Below are positions 33,356 to 42,361 of a stretch of DNA of 64,000 nt, piece by piece. The stretch covers positions 1-64,000 of the forward strand of contig CAAFYU010000085.1 in the NCBI GenBank assembly GCA_900767135.1, written 5' to 3'. The notes below the pieces were generated by a model that saw nothing but the letters and a program-made list of their open reading frames with translations, ran no database searches and was not told the DNA's origin. The DNA is from Candidatus Gastranaerophilales bacterium. GTDB lineage: Bacteria; Cyanobacteriota; Vampirovibrionia; Gastranaerophilales; Gastranaerophilaceae. How positions within the stretch are numbered: the first letter of the stretch is position 1; the number at the start of each line of letters is the position of its first letter. The position numbers and the translations under genes are program-made.

Positions 33356-35030
33356 GGACCTTGTTTACAGGAATAACAAAATAGAATTTAGAACCTTTAT
33401 TAAGTTCGCTATCACACCAAATTGCCCCTTTATGAGCGTCCAGAAGTTGTTTTGCGATTGGCAAACCAAGTCCTGTACCTCCGGCTTTTCGAGATAGCGA
33501 ATTTTCTATTTGTGCAAATTTGTCGAATGCGTGCAAAAGATTTTTTGATTCGATTCCAATCCCTTCGTCTTCAACGGAAACCTCAATATAATCACCTGTA
33601 AGATTCTTGATAATGTCTTTAAAATTCTCATTTATCTTGATATCGGCGGCTTTTACAACTCTTGATGAAATTGTTATTGACTTTCCGTCCGGCGTAAATT
33701 TGATTGCGTTAGATACAAGGTTTGTCAAAACTTGTTCCAATCTTTGAGAATCTGCAAGAATTTCAGGTAAATTGTCAGCTTCGTTTGTAATAAGTTTTAA
33801 GCCTTTGGATTTTGCAACTTCTGAAAGTGCCGATTTTACATAGCTAATAACTGTATTAATGTCAGTTGGTGCAAAGTGGAAGTCCATTTTGCCGGCTTCT
33901 ATTTTCGATAAATCCAACAGGTCATTAATAATTCCTGAAAGCCTTTGTACATTTCGCATTGCCATATTCAAAAATTTCTCTGTGGCAGGCGTGATTTCAC
34001 CACATCGGCCGCTCATCAAAATGTCGAGAGAATTTTTGATTGACGTCAAAGGTGTTCTCAACTCGTGCGAAACAATCGAAATAAATTCAGATTTAAGTCG
34101 TTCTAGTCTTTCTAATTTTTGATTTGTTTCAATCAATTCTTGATATAATGTTGCACTTTTTAAAGGCAAAGCGACTTGTTGGGCAATTGTTTGAAAACAT
34201 GTTGCATCTTCCGGCGTGAAAGATGTTTCTTTGAAAATTTCAATACAGCCGAAAATATTGTCGCCAAGACTAATTTGGGAAAACATATTGTCGTATTGAA
34301 AAAGAGTGAATGTAAATCTGCTCGCAGGATACTTAATATGCTTTTCTACTTTCAAAGTGTCAATATCAAGTTTAAACGGAGCTTTTTTGCCTTCAAAGAT
34401 TGAGTTGTAATTTAAAATAGTTCTTAATTTGATTGCCGTAATTAGTTCATCTGACAGTTCATACAGAGAATTTAAAATAAGTACAGGTTCTTCTTCTGTG
34501 CAAAGTGACAAAGTGCAAGTTAGCGAAAAACTTAACGCTTTGTCCATTCCTTCGACCATATATTTGATTAATTTTGCCTTATCAAGTGTTCCTGCAAACT
34601 GAGAACTTGTGCCATATAGAGCGTTTAAACGATATAAACTGTCTGCCAAGTCTTTGTTTGAATTTGAAAGCATTTCAAGTGAATTTTTCATACGTAAATT
34701 GACGCTAATTGTTGAAGAAATTAGCTCCTCTGACATTTCGCTTGTGATAAAAGCATTTGCAAATTTTATCAAATCTTTTTCAATATTATTTGTCGCAAGA
34801 GAAAAAATAACGATTGTATTTTCGCAAGTTGATTTGATTTTTTTGTTAATGTTCTTGATGTTAGGAGCTTGCGAATCAATAATTATAATGTCAGGAGTGT
34901 CAACGGCAATAAAGTCTGTTATAAGGCTTTCGTCTGACATAACCTCAAAAGAATAGCTGTTTTTTTTGAATATGTTTTGAAATCTTGTGATTTCTGTTTG
35001 GTTTTCTGAAATGAGTAAAATTTTAATCAT
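33342..35030 (-). CDS. Cytosolic histidine kinase with N-terminal receiver-like and GAF-like domains
   Basis: The protein is 562 residues with no membrane helices. Residues 1-115 resemble a receiver fold (ILLISENQTEITRF, DIIIIDSQAPNIKN, FITSEMSEE) with the usual phosphorylation-site region altered but an Asp retained. Residues about 135-300 look like a GAF domain (LFQYDNMFSQISLGDNIFGCIEIF). HisKA follows with H322 in SHELRTPLTS, and the ATPase domain has NLVSNAIKFTPDG, DEGIGIESKNLLHAFDKF and GGTGLGLPIAKQLL. This is a soluble-sensor kinase as found often in cyanobacteria. No response regulator is adjacent. It is divergent from the peptide-binding gene. Confidence 0.93.
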   Translation of the reverse strand: MIKILLISENQTEITRFQNIFKKNSYSFEVMSDESLITDFIAVDTPDIIIIDSQAPNIKNINKKIKSTCENTIVIFSLATNNIEKDLIKFANAFITSEMSEELISSTISVNLRMKNSLEMLSNSNKDLADSLYRLNALYGTSSQFAGTLDKAKLIKYMVEGMDKALSFSLTCTLSLCTEEEPVLILNSLYELSDELITAIKLRTILNYNSIFEGKKAPFKLDIDTLKVEKHIKYPASRFTFTLFQYDNMFSQISLGDNIFGCIEIFKETSFTPEDATCFQTIAQQVALPLKSATLYQELIETNQKLERLERLKSEFISIVSHELRTPLTSIKNSLDILMSGRCGEITPATEKFLNMAMRNVQRLSGIINDLLDLSKIEAGKMDFHFAPTDINTVISYVKSALSEVAKSKGLKLITNEADNLPEILADSQRLEQVLTNLVSNAIKFTPDGKSITISSRVVKAADIKINENFKDIIKNLTGDYIEVSVEDEGIGIESKNLLHAFDKFAQIENSLSRKAGGTGLGLPIAKQLLDAHKGAIWCDSELNKGSKFYFVIPVNKVPSLV

Positions 35031-35148
35031 AATACAATTCTAGCAGACAAAATCTGAATAGCAAATTGATTAATTTTTATGACAGTTTTATTTTTAAATA
35101 CCATACTCGGGCTATAAACAAAATTTGTTTTTATGTTATCCTAAAAAT

Positions 35149-36978
35149 ATGAAACGGGTTGTATTAATTATCTTAGTTTTGTTAGTAGTTTTAGGGTTGG
35201 GCAAGGCTTGCATAAGACGCGATTTACCAACCTCTGACAAACCTGTTTTACGTCCGAAAGCAGATGTAGTTGATGCAAATTACCCTATCCCGAAAAATGT
35301 TACTATTAATGGTATAGATTATTTGCAATCGCAAGTCGAAGTTGGAAAATTTGGCGGAACTTTTGTTTCTTCAACCATTGGCGAAGGCCCGAAAACTTTT
35401 AACCCATTTAATACAAAAGATAATATCTCAGCTCAAATGTCTGAAATAATGTATGATGGGCTTGTAACAACAGATGTTGTTACGGGCAAGACTATTCCAA
35501 AACTTGCAAAATCTTTTAGTGTAAACGGCAAAGAATATATCGTAAATCTTCGTCATGGATTGAAATGGTCTGACGGGAAACCGATTACGGCTGACGATGT
35601 TGTGTTTACTTGGCAAAATATAATTTTTGACGGGTTTGGGAACACGTCAACAAGGGATTCTGTGATGATTGACGGCAAACTTCCGACTGTTGAAAAAATT
35701 GATGATTATACTGTAAAATTTGTGACGCCGGAATCGTTTGCTCCGTTTTTGAGAATGCTTTCATCTCCGATTGCACCAAAACATATTTTTCAACCGGCTG
35801 TAAATCGTGGCAGAGAGTATTTTGACGGATTTTTGTCTACTAATACAAACCCGAAAGAATTTGTAACCTCAGGTGCATTTCGTTTGAAAGAGTATGTGCC
35901 GGCACAACGTGTAGTTTTTGAACGTAATCCGAATTACTATGAAATAAACAAAGACGGCAAAAAGTTGCCTTATTTGGATAAATTGGTTTACTTAATCGTT
36001 GGTGATATAAACAATCAAGTTTTGAAGTTTGAGGGTGGAGAACTTGACGAAATTAGTTTGCAAGGTGCAAATGTAGCTCGATTTAAAGAGATGGAGAAAC
36101 ATTCAGACTTTACTGTTTTCAATATCGGACCTGATACCGGAACGATGTACTTGTCGATGAATATGAACAACCGTAAAAACGAAAAAGGCAAGTATTACGT
36201 TGATCAGAAAAAGCAAGTTTGGTTTCAGGATAAAAATTTTAGACAAGCGGTTGATTATGCAATAGATAGAAAAAATATGGTTTTTAATATTGCAAACGGA
36301 CTTGGGTATCCGCTATTTACACCGGAAACTTTAAATTCTATATTTTTGAACAAAAAACTGAAACCTTATGACAAAAACATAGAAAAATCAAAAGAATTGT
36401 TGAAAAAATCAGGTTTTACGTGGGATAAAGCGGGGCATTTGATTGATAAATTTGGTAATCATGTTGAATTTGATTTATACACAAATGCCGGAAACACTGA
36501 GCGTGAAGCAATTGGAGTAATGGTTAAGCAGGATCTTGAAGATTTGGGAATGAAGGTGAATTTCAAACCGATAGAGTTTAATTCACTTGTTAATAAACTT
36601 ATGGCATCTCTTGATTGGGATATGGTAATAATGGGCTTTACAGGCTCACCGTTGGAACCGAATGGCGGTAAAAATGTTTGGTTGTCTGACGGAACTTTGC
36701 ATATCTTTAATCAACGATTGGAACGAGATGCGAACAGTCCTCGTTATGCTTTTGAAAAACGGATTGATTATTTGTACACGCAAGGAGCTTTGGCAACGAA
36801 ATTTGAGGACAGAAAAAAATACTATGATGAATATCAGGCTATCGTTTATAATGAAAAGCCTTTGATATACATATATTCGCCGATAAGAATTGTCGCATTG
36901 AGAAATAAATTTAAAAATATCTATCCGACAAGCCTCGGTGGGGTTACACATAATATTGAGGAAATATGGAGGCAGTGA
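35149..36978 (+). CDS. Peptide/nickel ABC transporter substrate-binding protein (SBP_bac_5 family)
   Basis: The protein has 609 residues from the ATG at 35149. An N-terminal hydrophobic stretch (VVLIILVLLVVLGLGKA) precedes a Cys, but the lipobox (LGKAC) is not canonical, so it may be an anchored or processed protein. The family 5 signatures are clear: FNPFNTKDN, SVNGKEYIVNLRHGLKWSDGKPITADDVVFTW, the QAVDYAIDRKNMV block and an ending typical of Opp/Dpp proteins. It binds peptides or similar solutes outside the inner membrane. The two permease genes follow after a palindromic repeat. No ATPase gene is present nearby. An upstream TTG at 35125 is not convincing as a start. Confidence 0.93.
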   Translation: MKRVVLIILVLLVVLGLGKACIRRDLPTSDKPVLRPKADVVDANYPIPKNVTINGIDYLQSQVEVGKFGGTFVSSTIGEGPKTFNPFNTKDNISAQMSEIMYDGLVTTDVVTGKTIPKLAKSFSVNGKEYIVNLRHGLKWSDGKPITADDVVFTWQNIIFDGFGNTSTRDSVMIDGKLPTVEKIDDYTVKFVTPESFAPFLRMLSSPIAPKHIFQPAVNRGREYFDGFLSTNTNPKEFVTSGAFRLKEYVPAQRVVFERNPNYYEINKDGKKLPYLDKLVYLIVGDINNQVLKFEGGELDEISLQGANVARFKEMEKHSDFTVFNIGPDTGTMYLSMNMNNRKNEKGKYYVDQKKQVWFQDKNFRQAVDYAIDRKNMVFNIANGLGYPLFTPETLNSIFLNKKLKPYDKNIEKSKELLKKSGFTWDKAGHLIDKFGNHVEFDLYTNAGNTEREAIGVMVKQDLEDLGMKVNFKPIEFNSLVNKLMASLDWDMVIMGFTGSPLEPNGGKNVWLSDGTLHIFNQRLERDANSPRYAFEKRIDYLYTQGALATKFEDRKKYYDEYQAIVYNEKPLIYIYSPIRIVALRNKFKNIYPTSLGGVTHNIEEIWRQ

Positions 36979-37080
36979 GTGGTGAGTAGTGAATGGTGAA
37001 TAGTACTTTTCGGTACTTCGTACAAAATAATATTTCTATTTGTAATGGTCTACTCACCACTCACTATTCACTACTCACTA
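36974..37080. repeat. Heptamer-built palindromic element, copy 2 (between binding protein and permease)
   Basis: The left arm (36974-37006) contains AGTGAGT, GGTGAGT, AGTGAAT, GGTGAAT in tandem; the right arm (37048-37080) is its complement with few mismatches; the spacer holds GTAC repeats. The TGA stop of the binding-protein gene is formed inside the first unit. Confidence 0.88.
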
Positions 37081-37092
37081 GAAAAATAACGT

Positions 37093-38070
37093 ATGCAAAT
37101 AATAAAATACATCATAAAACGAATACTACAAACCATACCACTGCTTATAATCGTGTCATTGATAAGCTTTTTTATCATTCGCTTGTCGCCTGTCGATCCG
37201 TTGGCAGAATTGCGATTAAACCCATCTGTTTCAAAAGAAACTTTGCAAAAAGAAACGGAAAGATTGGGCTTGGATAAACCGATTATTGTTCAATATGGCA
37301 AATGGGCAAAATCGTTTATTAAAGGCGATTTGGGAGTTACTTCAAATGGAGAACAGGTTAGTACAAAGTTGAAAGAGCGAATTCCAAACACCTTGCTTTT
37401 GACATGTATTGTAATCTTTTTGTCTTGGGCAGTTGGCGTTCCGTTGGGAATTCTTGCGGCTGTGTATTGGAAGTCGCCACTGGATAGGATTTTGACAGTT
37501 TTGACAAGTATCGGAATGGCAATTCCTTCATTTTTCTTTGCGGTGTTGCTGTTGATTTTTGCCGTAAAAACCGGCTGGTTTCCTGTCGGTGGACTCACAA
37601 GCTCAAATTTTTTAGAAATGAGCTTTGGTCAAAAAGTTTGGGATATTACACACCACCTTGTTTTGCCGGTGACGGTTTTGTTTACGCTTTCACTTGCCGG
37701 ATTACAAAGGCAGATGAGGGCGAACTTGCTTGACGTTATGGATAGTGACTATGTGAAATTCGCGAGAGCAAAAGGTTTGAGCGAATTTAAGGTTATATTT
37801 AAACACGCATTGAGAAACGCTGTTAATCCGCTAATTACCCTTTTGGGCTTTGAGTTTGCAGGTCTTTTGAGTGGGGCGGCTTTAACGGAATACGTTTTTC
37901 AGTATCCTGGGCTTGGACGTTTGATTTTGGAAGCGGTTTTGAAATCCGATATAAACCTTGTTATGGCGTCCTTGATGATGGGTGCTGTAATGCTGATTGT
38001 CGGCAATTTGATTGCGGATATTTTACTTATAATTACTGATCCCCGTATCAGAGAAGGGAGTCAGGCATGA
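37093..38070 (+). CDS. Peptide ABC transporter permease (OppB/DppB type)
   Basis: The 325-residue inner-membrane protein has the usual OppB pattern: an amphipathic start (MQIIKYIIKRILQTIPLLIIVSLISFFI), LDKPIIVQYGKW, several membrane helices and the EAA loop (YVKFARAKGLSEFKVIFKHALRNAVNPLITLLG), which contacts the transport ATPase. With the next gene it forms the channel through which the bound peptide passes. The ATG at 37093 lies 12 bases past the palindromic repeat. Its end overlaps the next gene by 4 bases. Confidence 0.95.
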   Translation: MQIIKYIIKRILQTIPLLIIVSLISFFIIRLSPVDPLAELRLNPSVSKETLQKETERLGLDKPIIVQYGKWAKSFIKGDLGVTSNGEQVSTKLKERIPNTLLLTCIVIFLSWAVGVPLGILAAVYWKSPLDRILTVLTSIGMAIPSFFFAVLLLIFAVKTGWFPVGGLTSSNFLEMSFGQKVWDITHHLVLPVTVLFTLSLAGLQRQMRANLLDVMDSDYVKFARAKGLSEFKVIFKHALRNAVNPLITLLGFEFAGLLSGAALTEYVFQYPGLGRLILEAVLKSDINLVMASLMMGAVMLIVGNLIADILLIITDPRIREGSQA

Positions 38071-39134
38071 TAAAAGACTTAGTTAAACAACTCTGGAAAG
38101 ATAAATTTGCAAGAGTTGCACTTGTGGTGCTTGGCGTGATTTATTTTGCGTTGTTGTTTGCAGATTTTATCGCACCTTATACAAAAGATTTTTCTGATAG
38201 AACAATGGCTTATGTTCCGCCATCAAAGATTTTTACGATTGATGAAAACGGCAAGTTCTCAAAACCTTATACATATAATTACAAGCGAGAATTTGATGCA
38301 CAGGAACTCAAAATTGTTTATACGCTTGACAGAAGTCAAAAACATTATGTTAAATTCTTTGCTAAGGGACAAAAATATAAGTTTTTGGGGCTAATTCCGA
38401 TGAAACGTCATCTTGTAACAACAGATGAAAGCGGGCGACTATATCTTCTTGGAACAGATATTAACGGACGTGATGTTTTTTCGAGAATTCTTTTTGGTGG
38501 AAGAATTTCAATGACAATCGGATTTCTTGCATTGTTTGTTTTGTTCCCGATTGGACTTTTGTATGGTGGAATTGCAGGGTATTTCGGCGGAAAAACTGAT
38601 ATGGTTATGATGAGGTTTGCAGAAGCCGTTATGTCTATTCCAAGTTTTTATTTGTTGATAATTCTTGCTTCAATTTTGCCATCAGGCATGACGAGTGTTC
38701 AACGATTTATGTTGATTGTTGTAATCCTTGCACTTATTGGGTGGGCAGGGTTTGCAAGAGTGGTTCGCGGAATGGTTTTGTCTATTAAAAATCAAGAATA
38801 CATTCAGGCTGCAAAGTCAATCGGGGCTTCTCGTTTGAGGATAATTGTGAAACATATTTTGCCTCAGACAACGAGTTTTGTGATTGTTGCAATGACTTTG
38901 TCTGTTCCGTCGTATATTTTGTCGGAATCAGGTTTAAGCTTTTTGGGGCTTGGAATTCAACAGCCTGATGCAAGTTGGGGAAATATGCTCAAAGAGGCTC
39001 AGGAATACACAAATATTATTTATAGACCTTGGCTTTTGACTCCCGGATTTTTAATTTTTATTGCTGTGTTGGCATTTAATTTAATTGGTGATACAATTAG
39101 AGATATTCTTGATCCGAAGAGTAAAACAAGATAA
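38067..39134 (+). CDS. Peptide ABC transporter permease (OppC/DppC type)
   Basis: This 355-residue permease pairs with the preceding OppB-type protein. An N-terminal helix (FARVALVVLGVIYFALLFADFIAPY) is followed by a periplasmic insert of about 90 residues, longer than in most OppC proteins and of a kind seen in some peptide systems, then LLGTDINGRDVFSRILFGGRIS and the EAA loop (YIQAAKSIGASRLRIIVKHILP). The ATGA overlap with the previous gene shows coupled translation. The ATP-binding subunits (OppD/OppF) are not next to it, so they must be supplied from elsewhere. Confidence 0.95.
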   Translation: MIKDLVKQLWKDKFARVALVVLGVIYFALLFADFIAPYTKDFSDRTMAYVPPSKIFTIDENGKFSKPYTYNYKREFDAQELKIVYTLDRSQKHYVKFFAKGQKYKFLGLIPMKRHLVTTDESGRLYLLGTDINGRDVFSRILFGGRISMTIGFLALFVLFPIGLLYGGIAGYFGGKTDMVMMRFAEAVMSIPSFYLLIILASILPSGMTSVQRFMLIVVILALIGWAGFARVVRGMVLSIKNQEYIQAAKSIGASRLRIIVKHILPQTTSFVIVAMTLSVPSYILSESGLSFLGLGIQQPDASWGNMLKEAQEYTNIIYRPWLLTPGFLIFIAVLAFNLIGDTIRDILDPKSKTR

Positions 39135-39168
39135 GCAGCTAGGAAGTTAGGCAGCTAGGTTATTAGAT
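39131..39168 (+). repeat. Octamer-repeat intergenic element, copy 2
   Basis: Directly at the end of the OppC-type gene come 8-base units CAGCTAGG, AAGTTAGG, CAGCTAGG, then the weaker TTATTAGA. They are the same family as at 15908-15974. Confidence 0.7.
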
Positions 39169-39175
39169 GCGAAGA

Positions 39176-39208
39176 GGCATAGTCTTTATCAGGAATAAAA
39201 ACTATGCC
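39176..39208 (+). terminator. Hairpin after the peptide permease operon
   Basis: GGCATAGTCTTTAT (39176-39189) pairs with 39195-39208 with one mismatch around CAGGA. No T tract follows, so its role as a terminator is uncertain; it could be a processing or stability hairpin. Confidence 0.45.
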
Positions 39209-39267
39209 AATGAGGCAGGGCGGAATTACTATTTCGACAAAATTTGAAATAATTTGAAAGGAATTAG

Positions 39268-39996
39268 ATGGAAAGTATAGGTTATATATTTGATATAAAT
39301 TTGGTTATAAGAGTTTTATCGGCTCTATTGTTGGGTTTTGCAATCGGTTTGGAGCGAGAAATGACCAACAAATATGCCGGTTTAAGGACAAATATTTTAG
39401 TTTGCCTTGGTGCTTGTATTTTTACAATAATTTCAATTTACGGATTTCCAACCTTTGCGACAGGCGATAATGTAATAGTATCACAAGCAACCGGTGTAAG
39501 AGATACGGCACGTATTGCGGCACAGATTGTTGCCGGAATCGGGTTTATAGGTGGTGGAACAGTTCTAAGACATGGGGCGAATGTTTTTGGTTTGACGACT
39601 GCTGCAACTCTTTGGGTTTCTGCCGCTGTCGGAATGGCTTGCGGAACCGGTATGTACGGATTGGCATTAGTTGCAACTGTTTTATCTATAATGATTTTGG
39701 TGTCAGTCAGATTATTTGAAAAAAATGTTCTTGTTTCTAGCACCAAAAATACAAAACGCTTAAAGATGAGTATTTCTTGTGCTAACGAAAATTCTAACAT
39801 GATTTATGATTATATCATTGAAAATTGCCAGCACTTACGTGAAATAACAAAAAAATTAAACAAACAAGACGACAATATGACAAAAATCAATGTTATTCTT
39901 GATTTTGTAGGACGTAATCCTATTCAAAGCCTTTACAAGGATTACCAAAAGCTTGAAGGCGTTGAGTCAATTTCTATCCAAGAAGTTTTAGATTAA
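39268..39996 (+). CDS. MgtC/SapB-family membrane protein
   Basis: The protein has 242 residues. The N-terminal half is the MgtC membrane domain: VLSALLLGFAIGLERE, KYAGLRTNILVCLGACIFT, RIAAQIVAGIGFIGGGTVLRHG and GLTTAATLWVSAAVGMACGTGMY. The C-terminal soluble part (about 155-242) resembles the ACT-like tail of some members. MgtC proteins help growth at low magnesium and in host cells of pathogens and modulate the F-type ATP synthase; in non-pathogens the role is less clear. The ATG at 39268 follows GAAAGGAATTAG. It is separate from the permease operon by 133 bases of repeats. Confidence 0.93.
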   Translation: MESIGYIFDINLVIRVLSALLLGFAIGLEREMTNKYAGLRTNILVCLGACIFTIISIYGFPTFATGDNVIVSQATGVRDTARIAAQIVAGIGFIGGGTVLRHGANVFGLTTAATLWVSAAVGMACGTGMYGLALVATVLSIMILVSVRLFEKNVLVSSTKNTKRLKMSISCANENSNMIYDYIIENCQHLREITKKLNKQDDNMTKINVILDFVGRNPIQSLYKDYQKLEGVESISIQEVLD

Positions 39997-40087
39997 TTGT
40001 AACGAAATGTTTATAAATATTGATTTAAAGGCAAAAATATGTATGTTTTTGCCTTTTGTCATATATGTGTAGAATGTAGGAAAAATA

Positions 40088-42361
40088 ATGGTGCAATTTT
40101 TTAACTCAATCAATGAAGTAAGAAAAAACTATTCTAAATACGATGACTGGGAACAAAAGCAGGCTGATGAACGTGCTAAAAAAGAGTATTTGGCTAAAAA
40201 CATACAAATTCCTGCTGATAAACTTGAATTAACTAAAAAAAGAGCAGAAACTGTTATCAGGGCAACTGAGATGATGGACGCTCGCTCAGAAGATAACTGC
40301 CAAAATATGGAAATGCTAACAAATAATATTGCAGTAATTCCTGTGATTGGGCTGTCTGTGTTCCAGGTTCCTTTAACGGACTTTGTTGCAGAAAAAGCAA
40401 CGTCAAAAATTGACAAGAAAATCAAAAAACTTCAAGAAGAGTTACAAAATTTGGGTTTTAATTCAGAAGCCCGCAATGCAAAAAATACGGAAATATCTGA
40501 ATTATATAAAAAGTCTTTAAAAATTTCCCAAAAAATAAAGCAAAGTGGCCCATTTGTGGCAATGGGATTAATGTTGGCAAGTGCTGTGGGTATGATTTTG
40601 TGGGGTAATTCTAAGCAAAAAGAAGCTTCAAGAATTGGACGATTTCAAACAAAACAAAATGAACTTAAAGACGAAAAGAATTTTGTAATTTATACTCCTG
40701 AACAGCTTGAAAAAGCTAAGGAGCTTGCTAAAAATATTCCTGATGAAAAGGAAAAGAATAGCATTTCTAAAATGATTAATGAGCTCAAAGAGCTTTCTAA
40801 TGACAAAAAGGCTTACAAAAAATGGCTTTCTGAAAAAGATCCGAACGAAATCGAAAAATTGAAATCTGTAAACTTATCTCCGGATAGTGATGAATATAAA
40901 GAAGCTAGAGAAAATCAGGAATTAATTGTTGATGCCGTAAAAGAAATTAACGTAAAAGCCGAAGAATATTCTGAAAACGTCGAAAATTCGTTTGATACAT
41001 TAGGAACTTTATCTTGGCTCGTTGCTGCTCCAATTGGTTTTGGAATTAATAAACTAATGAAGTTGGCAAAAGTTGACAAAAAGATAAGGCCGATTGTTTC
41101 TACGGCGGTTCCGGTGTTTACGGCTCTTGGTATTCAATTGTACGGAACAATGGAAGAAAAAAATGCTTCTCGTGTCGGTCGTTACAAAGCAAGACAAGAT
41201 TTGTTGAAAAATCCAGCGAGATTGATGGCTTATTCAGATGAAGAAATGAAAAAAGCTGAAAACATCAAAGCAAAACCTCAAAAACAAGGTTTCTTTAAAA
41301 AATTAAGCGGAAGCTTTTCATTTTTAGCTTCTTATATGAAAGATAAATCAGAGTACAAAAAATACAAAAAGACAACTCAAAAAGAAAACGAAAAATTATA
41401 TAAAGCGTTGAGAGAAATAGAAGTTACAGACGCACAGAAAAAAGATGCTAAGGCTTTGCAAAAAAATGTATTTAGAGCATTTGATGAAGTTGATGAAATG
41501 TCTCAAAGATATTCAGAAGACGTTGAGGCAGGTACTGAAATTGCAAAAGAACTGGCAAGCTCGGCTTGGTCTATCGGCTCAATTACGGGTTTAGGATTTT
41601 TGGCGGCATCAGTAATGAAAGGGAAATTCCCTATTGTTAAAGTTGGGAATTGGTTGACAAACATCGCATTTGATTCAAAATCTTCAATAAAACTTGCGAT
41701 AAATAATCTTAATAATGTTTTAAAAAATTCTGATAAAAAGACGGTTCAAAAATTTCAAGAAGCATTAGTGACGGGAAGAATAAATCATTTCTTGGGCTAT
41801 AAGCAAAATCAAGCAATAAAAGAGGCTATTGAACCATTGGTTGAAGAATTTAAAAAAATTGGTGTAAATGGATTGACGCAAGCTATTGGTGAAAATAATA
41901 AAGATGTATCAACAATATTCGCAGAATTATTTAGGTCGCATTTCAAGCAAACCGCAATTGCTAAATGGACTCGTAATATGCTCTCCCAAGGAACAAAACT
42001 TTGGGCAAAAAATAAAGCTTCCCAATTAGGTGTTGAAGTTCCTAAGGAAGTTCAAGAACAATTGGGTATGAATTTTAATTACAAAAACTATAAAACATTG
42101 ATTAATACCGGACTTGTTACCAGTGTACCTATATTGGGCACAATATTTGCTATTCCTTATGCGTTTAATGCTTGGCTAACAAATATTCAAAAGAAAGCCG
42201 GAAAAATCGGTATTATGAAAGCAATGGATAAAATTGACGATCCAAGAATATTTGCGACTGAAACTCCACAAAGTTCTTCTAATGAAACAAAGGAGCCACA
42301 AGTAGTTGCTAAAAATACAAATACCAAATTGTTAGATAAATTTAAGCAACAGGCAGTATAA
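40088..42361 (+). CDS. Large unknown membrane protein with an internal duplication
   Basis: The 757-residue protein is not recognised. It has Lys/Glu-rich helical parts separated by hydrophobic segments near residues 80-95 (IAVIPVIGLSVFQVPL), 155-175 (PFVAMGLMLASAVGMILWG), 305-325, 340-355 and 690-712. A unit is repeated: WGNSKQKEASRIGRFQTKQNE (~175-195) followed by YTPEQLEKAKEL, and YGTMEEKNASRVGRYKARQD (~355-375) followed by YSDEEMKKAENI. So part of the protein arose by duplication. There is no signal peptide; the C-terminus is polar. The ATG at 40088 follows TAGGAAAAATA. Its end overlaps the convergent kinase gene by 20 bases. Function unknown. Confidence 0.75.
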   Translation: MVQFFNSINEVRKNYSKYDDWEQKQADERAKKEYLAKNIQIPADKLELTKKRAETVIRATEMMDARSEDNCQNMEMLTNNIAVIPVIGLSVFQVPLTDFVAEKATSKIDKKIKKLQEELQNLGFNSEARNAKNTEISELYKKSLKISQKIKQSGPFVAMGLMLASAVGMILWGNSKQKEASRIGRFQTKQNELKDEKNFVIYTPEQLEKAKELAKNIPDEKEKNSISKMINELKELSNDKKAYKKWLSEKDPNEIEKLKSVNLSPDSDEYKEARENQELIVDAVKEINVKAEEYSENVENSFDTLGTLSWLVAAPIGFGINKLMKLAKVDKKIRPIVSTAVPVFTALGIQLYGTMEEKNASRVGRYKARQDLLKNPARLMAYSDEEMKKAENIKAKPQKQGFFKKLSGSFSFLASYMKDKSEYKKYKKTTQKENEKLYKALREIEVTDAQKKDAKALQKNVFRAFDEVDEMSQRYSEDVEAGTEIAKELASSAWSIGSITGLGFLAASVMKGKFPIVKVGNWLTNIAFDSKSSIKLAINNLNNVLKNSDKKTVQKFQEALVTGRINHFLGYKQNQAIKEAIEPLVEEFKKIGVNGLTQAIGENNKDVSTIFAELFRSHFKQTAIAKWTRNMLSQGTKLWAKNKASQLGVEVPKEVQEQLGMNFNYKNYKTLINTGLVTSVPILGTIFAIPYAFNAWLTNIQKKAGKIGIMKAMDKIDDPRIFATETPQSSSNETKEPQVVAKNTNTKLLDKFKQQAV

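Noticed and set aside
35051..35075. Fourth copy of the 35-nt convergent-gene element (TCTGAATAGCAA)
   Set aside because: Only about 12 bases match and it lies between divergent, not convergent, genes; likely chance in AT-rich DNA.
36993..37277. Open frame over the palindromic repeat before the OppB-type gene
   Set aside because: It reads through repeat units and the start of the permease in another frame; no ribosome site and no protein-like composition.
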